Below are positions 6,956 to 10,758 of a DNA stretch of 10,758 bases, piece by piece. The position numbers and the translations under genes are program-made. This stretch comes from Candidatus Aminicenantota bacterium. Lineage in GTDB: Bacteria > Acidobacteriota > Aminicenantia > S016-38. Location: contig JAGHBF010000156.1 in NCBI GenBank assembly GCA_021161165.1, forward strand, positions 1 through 10,758, given 5' to 3'. Within the stretch, counting starts at the first letter, position 1. Every line of letters starts with the position of its first letter. The notes below the pieces were generated by a model. That model made no database searches. It had not been told where the DNA came from and worked only from the letters and a program-made list of their open reading frames with translations.

Positions 6956-8311
6956 ATGTCTGTAATTAAGGAAGTTATCGAAAAAGTTAAAGCAAAAGAC
7001 CCAGATCAGCCTGAATTTATTCAGGCTGTAACTGAGGTGTTAACTTCTCTTGAACCCACAGTGGAAAAGCACCCGGAATTTGTAAAGGCAAAAATCTATG
7101 AAAGGATAGTAGAACCCGACAGGGTTATAATGTTCAGGGTCCCCTGGGAAGATGATAAAGGCGAAATTCATGTAAACAGGGGATTCAGGGTGCAGTTTAA
7201 TAACGCCATTGGACCCTATAAGGGAGGACTTCGTTTCCATCCATCAGTCAACCTCGGCATAATCAAGTTTCTTGGTTTCGAACAGATTTTCAAAAACGCA
7301 TTGACAACTCTTCCTATGGGAGGAGGAAAAGGTGGTGCTGACTTTGACCCCAAGGGAAAATCTGACAGAGAAGTTATGAGGTTCTGCTATGCGTTCATGA
7401 GAGAACTCTATCGCCACATTGGTCCTGACACAGATGTTCCAGCTGGCGACATTGGTGTAGGAGCACGTGAAATCGGATATCTCTATGGCTATTACAAAAA
7501 AATCAAAAATGAACACACTGGAGTTCTTACAGGAAAAGGTCTGGAATACGGTGGAAGTCTTATCCGTCCTGAAGCGACAGGATACGGTGTTGTGTACTTC
7601 ACCGCAGAGATGCTCGCAACAAAAGGCCTTGACTTCAATGGTAAGGTAGTAGCTGTAAGTGGGTCCGGAAATGTGGCTCAGTATGCAATAGAGAAAGTAA
7701 ACCAGCTCGGTGGAAAGGTAATCTTTGCCTCTGATTCCAGTGGAACAGTGCTGGACGAAGAGGGAATTAAAGGAGAAAAATGGAATTTCCTCATGTGGCT
7801 CAAGAACGAAAAAAGAGGAAGGATGAAGGAATACGCTGAGAAATACAATCTTCCCTATTACGAAGGAAAATCTGTATGGGACGTAATACGCGACGAGGGA
7901 ATAAAGGTTGACATCGCTCTTCCCTGCGCAACCCAGAATGAAATTCACAAAGACCATGCGGAAGCCCTTGCAAAGAATGGATGCATAGCGGTAGCCGAAG
8001 GCGCCAACATGCCTTCCACTCTTGAGGCAATTGAAATTTACAGGCAAAACAACATTCTATTTGGACCCGCAAAAGCAGCCAACGCGGGTGGAGTTGCAGT
8101 ATCTGGACTTGAAATGACCCAGAATAGCATCCGACTCCAGTGGACAAGAGAAGAAGTTGACGCAAAGCTCCTTGACATAATGAAGAAAATTCATAAGGCT
8201 TCAATTGAAGCTGCTGAAGCCTATGGCAAGCCTGGAGACCTTCTGGTTGGAGCTAACATCGCTGGGTTCATTAAAGTTGCCAAGGCAATGCTCGCTTATG
8301 GAGTAGTTTGA
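6956..8311 (+). CDS. gdhA: NADP-type glutamate dehydrogenase
   Basis: It catalyses reductive amination of 2-oxoglutarate with ammonium to glutamate, linking nitrogen assimilation to the TCA cycle, as a cytoplasmic hexamer. The 451 residues match the E. coli GdhA-like class (about 450). Visible motifs are PYKGGLRFHPSVN (87-99, substrate lysine K89), LPMGGGKGGADFDPKGKS (119-136, catalytic K125), and DVPAGDIGVGAREIGYLYG (160-178, catalytic D165). The Rossmann dinucleotide loop is SGSGNVAQYA (235-244), followed by ASDSSGTV (258-265). This SDSSG form is typical of NADP(H)-dependent members, so EC 1.4.1.4 is likelier than the NAD enzyme; that part is inference. The ATG has a perfect Shine-Dalgarno. 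The gene is a single transcription unit, ended 20 nt later by a strong terminator. Confidence 0.97.
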   Translation: MSVIKEVIEKVKAKDPDQPEFIQAVTEVLTSLEPTVEKHPEFVKAKIYERIVEPDRVIMFRVPWEDDKGEIHVNRGFRVQFNNAIGPYKGGLRFHPSVNLGIIKFLGFEQIFKNALTTLPMGGGKGGADFDPKGKSDREVMRFCYAFMRELYRHIGPDTDVPAGDIGVGAREIGYLYGYYKKIKNEHTGVLTGKGLEYGGSLIRPEATGYGVVYFTAEMLATKGLDFNGKVVAVSGSGNVAQYAIEKVNQLGGKVIFASDSSGTVLDEEGIKGEKWNFLMWLKNEKRGRMKEYAEKYNLPYYEGKSVWDVIRDEGIKVDIALPCATQNEIHKDHAEALAKNGCIAVAEGANMPSTLEAIEIYRQNNILFGPAKAANAGGVAVSGLEMTQNSIRLQWTREEVDAKLLDIMKKIHKASIEAAEAYGKPGDLLVGANIAGFIKVAKAMLAYGVV

Positions 8312-8330
8312 TATAGAACTTTCAATCAGG

Positions 8331-8359
8331 CCCCGGAGTTTAAACTCCGGGGTTTTTTT
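8331..8359 (+). terminator. Intrinsic terminator of gdhA
   Basis: The 22-bp perfect palindrome CCCCGGAGTTTAAACTCCGGGG (8331-8352; 9-bp stem with TTAA loop) is followed by seven T residues (8353-8359). It starts 20 nt after the gdhA stop and separates it from the mglA promoter. Confidence 0.93.
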
Positions 8360-8377
8360 ATTTAAGTGGCCCTTCAA

Positions 8378-8405
8378 TTGACAAAAAATTAACTGGTGTT
8401 AAAAT
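8378..8405 (+). promoter_or_regulatory. Promoter of the mglA-like gene, leaderless type
   Basis: A consensus -35 TTGACA (8378-8383) is followed after 16 nt by TAAAAT (8400-8405), with a TG extension at 8397-8398. The -10 ends 6 nt before the ATG at 8412, so the mRNA should begin at or within a base of the start codon. There is no Shine-Dalgarno. This is the best-formed promoter in the window. Confidence 0.7.
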
Positions 8406-8411
8406 TTTCAT

Positions 8412-9806
8412 ATGGTTTTCTTTAACTACGCCACCAAGCAGCTCGCGGCTAAGATTGTATATTATGGACCAGGACTGAGTGGAAAGACTACCAATCTCCA
8501 GGTCATATATCGAAGGACTCACCCTAAATCAAGGGGTGAATTGATAAGTCTCGAAACGGGAGCCGACAGGACTCTATTCTTTGATTTACTTCCTCTGGAA
8601 GTGGGAAGAATTAAAGGATTTAATGTAAGATTCCAGCTTTATACAGTTCCGGGGCAGGTCCATTACAATGAAACCAGGAAACTTGTTTTAAAAGGTGTGG
8701 ATGGTATTTTATTTGTGGCAGATTCACAGGAAACATTACTTGAATCAAACTTAGAAAGTCTTGAAAACCTGGCTGAAAATCTTGCTTTTTATAATTTAAA
8801 AATTGATGATATTCCTATGGTAATACAATATAATAAAAGAGATCTGCCGAATATCCTGCCTGTAGCAGAACTTGAGAAAAAACTAAACCGACTGGAAGTT
8901 CCATCTTTTGAAGCCGTTGCAATAAGAGGGATAGGGGTATTTGAGACTCTAAAGGGAATTTCAAAGCTTACCCTTGCAATAATCGCAAAGAAACTCGAAG
9001 AACAGGAGGAAACAAAAAGAAAAATTGCCCACATATCTGCTGAAAGACAAAGCCCACGAGAAACTGCTTTCCAAGAGGATGAAACATCAAAAACAAAAAC
9101 CCTGCCGAAAAAAGGTAAAAAAGAAGAGCCAGAGCAACCCGGGAAGAAAGAAACAGAGGTAAAAATTGAAAAAAAAGAATATGAAAACGCCAAACAGCAA
9201 AATAAAGGGGAAGCTTCAATTCATCCTCAGGAAAAGGGTATAGAAGAAGCTACAACCATTATAATGAAACCCGAAGAGATAAAAAAGGCAGAAATAAAAA
9301 AGCCAGAACCGCATAAAGAAGAACCTCCTCAGGAAACAGGAATAGAAGAAGAAAGTACGGTAATAATTAAACCGGAAGAGAAAAAGCAAGAAGCGGAAAA
9401 AGGTAATATACAGGTGGAATTTAATGTAGAAAACAAGGAGATTGAAGAATCAGAAAAAGTGTATTTTAGAAGAATTAAGGTTTCACGCGATGAAGCAGAT
9501 AAACAACTGGACGAACTAATAAATTCTATTCTGGGAGCAACAAAGAAAAAAAAGAAAAAGAGCGGGGACCTGGAGAGAAAAACGTATGATGAAGTTTTCA
9601 GAGAAATTTTGAGACATGAAAAAGTCATAAAAAATGAAGAACAGATAGAAATTTCGCAGAATGAACTTGAAAATTCCAGGTACATAATCGTTAAACTGAA
9701 ACCGGAAAAAGGGAAAAAAGAAAGAGAGTTTAAAATCCCTATTAATGAAAAAAACTACAACATAATAACTCTTAGATTAATCATTAAGTTTCTGGTGAAT
9801 AAGTGA
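8412..9806 (+). CDS. MglA-like small GTPase with a long charged C-terminal extension
   Basis: Residues 1-195 are a complete MglA-type GTPase, the Ras-like switch that sets cell polarity and controls type IV pili or gliding in Myxococcus and Thermus. Motifs are the P-loop GPGLSGKTT (19-27), switch I with DRTLFFDLLPL (52-62, T54), TVPGQ (78-82, Q82), and the base-specificity motif NKRD (141-144). MglA is normally about 195 residues. Here the chain continues to 464. Residues 196-335 are low-complexity, Lys/Glu/Pro-rich and probably disordered, with a duplicated GIEE..T.II.KPEE unit. From about 345 the sequence is less repetitive: helical (SRDEADKQLDELINSILG), a six-lysine run at 378-383, another helix, and a beta-like end (RYIIVKLKPEKG). 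That end part may be a small folded domain I do not recognise. No MglB (GAP) gene is adjacent. The gene is cotranscribed with the transglycosylase 8 nt downstream. Because of the tail I do not give it the plain mglA symbol. Confidence 0.92.
   Translation: MVFFNYATKQLAAKIVYYGPGLSGKTTNLQVIYRRTHPKSRGELISLETGADRTLFFDLLPLEVGRIKGFNVRFQLYTVPGQVHYNETRKLVLKGVDGILFVADSQETLLESNLESLENLAENLAFYNLKIDDIPMVIQYNKRDLPNILPVAELEKKLNRLEVPSFEAVAIRGIGVFETLKGISKLTLAIIAKKLEEQEETKRKIAHISAERQSPRETAFQEDETSKTKTLPKKGKKEEPEQPGKKETEVKIEKKEYENAKQQNKGEASIHPQEKGIEEATTIIMKPEEIKKAEIKKPEPHKEEPPQETGIEEESTVIIKPEEKKQEAEKGNIQVEFNVENKEIEESEKVYFRRIKVSRDEADKQLDELINSILGATKKKKKKSGDLERKTYDEVFREILRHEKVIKNEEQIEISQNELENSRYIIVKLKPEKGKKEREFKIPINEKNYNIITLRLIIKFLVNK
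9237..9389 (+). repeat. Duplicated 17-residue unit in the MglA tail
   Basis: Codons 276-292 (GIEEATTIIMKPEEIKK) and 310-326 (GIEEESTVIIKPEEKKQ) are near copies separated by 17 residues. They point to internal duplication in the disordered linker, or to a repeated short binding motif (T.II.KPEE) for a partner protein. Confidence 0.75.
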
Positions 9807-9814
9807 ACTAAAAA

Positions 9815-10696
9815 GTGAAAAAAGCATTTTTAATCTCAATACTATTTTTAATTTTAGCAGCAGGATGTATAAAAAAGCCTCCTGAGACAACACCAGAAGT
9901 TTATACTTATGTTGAAGCCGCACCCTCTCCGGAAATTAAACCAGAGGATTTTTCCCCTCCTATCCCGGAGAAACTCCCCGAGGTACCACAGAATGAAGCA
10001 CAAAAGATAAAAAGAGTAATAGAAAAAGAAAAGAGGGTATACGAGTACCCTATAGAAATAAATGACCTCGTCAAAAGATTTATTTACGCCTATACAACAA
10101 AATACAGGAAATTTATGGAAGATTCTCTACGGAGGTCTGGAAAATATATTGACTTTATAAAAAGAGTTTTTAAAAAAGAGGGTATTCCAGTAGAAATCGC
10201 TTATCTCCCGATAATAGAGAGCGGTTTTAAAGAGAAGGCAATGAGCTATGCAAGGGCACGGGGAATGTGGCAATTTATGCGTTCAACAGGCAGGCTTTTC
10301 GGACTTCAGATAAACTGGTGGGTGGATGAAAGACTTGACCCAATTCGTTCTACTTATGCTGCGGCAAAATATCTTAAATACCTTTACAATAGATTGGGAG
10401 ATTGGAACTTAGCCCTCGCTGCCTACAACGGTGGAACAAGAAGGGTAGAAAGAGGAATAAGAAGGACTGGAACCAGAGATTTCTGGAAAATAAAAAGGTA
10501 TCTCCGCAGACAAACAGCAAATTATGTCCCTGCATTTATAGCCACTGTAATCATCGCAACCAACAGAGAAGATTACGGTTTTTCAAACGAAACAGAACTT
10601 CCTTTTAAATACGACGAGGTAGAAGTACCTTCTCCTACAGACCTACGGGTAATAGCAAAATGCGCAGGGAGAAGTTCTTCAACCATAAGAACTTAG
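9815..10696 (+). CDS. MltD-like membrane-bound lytic murein transglycosylase lipoprotein (3' end damaged)
   Basis: The enzyme cleaves the MurNAc-GlcNAc bond of peptidoglycan, leaving 1,6-anhydro-MurNAc ends. A lipoprotein signal (MKKAFLISILFLILAAGC, lipid on C18) and a Pro-rich linker (20-65) precede the catalytic region. The SLT family 1 domain spans about 120-255: IAYLPIIESGF with catalytic E135, RGMWQFMRSTGRLFGL (149-164), WWVDERLDP (168-176), and LALAAYNGG (199-207). YVPAFIATVIIATN follows, typical of MltD. The GTG start is preceded by an in-frame TAA and supported by the signal peptide; no clear Shine-Dalgarno is present, and the gene lies 8 nt after the mglA stop. After TDLRVIAKCAG the frame ends early at 10694, whereas MltD proteins normally continue into NP.L.. 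segments and often LysM repeats. The stop is probably caused by indels near the window end. Confidence 0.9.
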   Translation: MKKAFLISILFLILAAGCIKKPPETTPEVYTYVEAAPSPEIKPEDFSPPIPEKLPEVPQNEAQKIKRVIEKEKRVYEYPIEINDLVKRFIYAYTTKYRKFMEDSLRRSGKYIDFIKRVFKKEGIPVEIAYLPIIESGFKEKAMSYARARGMWQFMRSTGRLFGLQINWWVDERLDPIRSTYAAAKYLKYLYNRLGDWNLALAAYNGGTRRVERGIRRTGTRDFWKIKRYLRRQTANYVPAFIATVIIATNREDYGFSNETELPFKYDEVEVPSPTDLRVIAKCAGRSSSTIRT

Positions 10697-10758
10697 AATC
10701 CCCATAATCTAAAGCTTACCAGACGCCATAATCCCACCACTTCCCACGCGCGCACCAC
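10697..10758 (+). other. Broken continuation of the transglycosylase, probable low-quality contig end
   Basis: Reading on past the stop gives MltD-like pieces scattered over two frames: NL (10690-10695), NPH (10697-10705), LK (10709-10714), YQTP (10717-10728) and NPTT (10733-10744). Joined, they resemble the segment that usually follows the transglycosylase domain. The last bases become unusually C-rich. Multiple indels within 70 bases are easier to explain by sequence error than by gene decay. Confidence 0.55.

Noticed and set aside
7244..8047. 267-codon open frame on the minus strand opposite gdhA
   Set aside because: It lies entirely inside a certain gene, its translation is cysteine- and phenylalanine-rich with no recognisable motif, and there is no start signal. 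It is a codon-usage shadow.

Overview
The window looks like part of the chromosome of a free-living bacterium with an AT-rich genome (I judge roughly 40% GC by eye). Arginine is mostly encoded by AGA/AGG and the proteins are rich in Lys, Glu and Ile, which hints at a thermophile. A lipoprotein lytic transglycosylase and an MglA-type GTPase suggest a diderm (outer-membrane) cell. I cannot name the phylum from the sequence. There are no mobile elements, tRNA or rRNA genes, or CRISPR arrays.

Left block (1-4412, minus strand): a compact pyrimidine operon read right to left. The order is pyrR (PRPP-binding regulator), pyrB (aspartate carbamoyltransferase), pyrC (dihydroorotase), a GlcF/HdrD-like iron-sulfur protein, and a membrane protein cut off by the window edge. 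The genes abut or overlap (TAG|ATG, ATGA, 29 nt, ATGA). The promoter is an extended -10 box just upstream of pyrR, with a very short leader and no attenuator. PyrB and PyrC carry out steps 2 and 3 of UMP synthesis. Dihydroorotate dehydrogenase is not in view, so the iron-sulfur protein in the next slot is the most interesting tenant of this operon.

Middle block (4413-6855): divergent from pyrR lies mgtE (CBS-gated Mg2+ channel), followed after 1 nt by a short, cysteine-free recO. RecO converges on, and overlaps by 45 bp, a minus-strand gene for a small two-helix membrane protein with a HAMP-like segment.

Right block (6856-10758, plus strand): gdhA (NADP-type glutamate dehydrogenase) has a perfect Shine-Dalgarno and a strong intrinsic terminator. 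It is followed by a two-gene unit: an MglA-like GTPase with an unusual tail of about 270 residues, and an MltD-like murein transglycosylase lipoprotein. The last ~70 bases continue the transglycosylase only if several indels are allowed, which suggests a poor-quality contig end.

A recurring theme is that three transcription units (mgtE, the HAMP-like gene, mglA) have a -10-like hexamer 6-7 nt before the start codon and no Shine-Dalgarno, as expected for leaderless mRNAs. The pyr genes and gdhA instead carry classical GGAGG sites. The window therefore seems to mix both modes of initiation.
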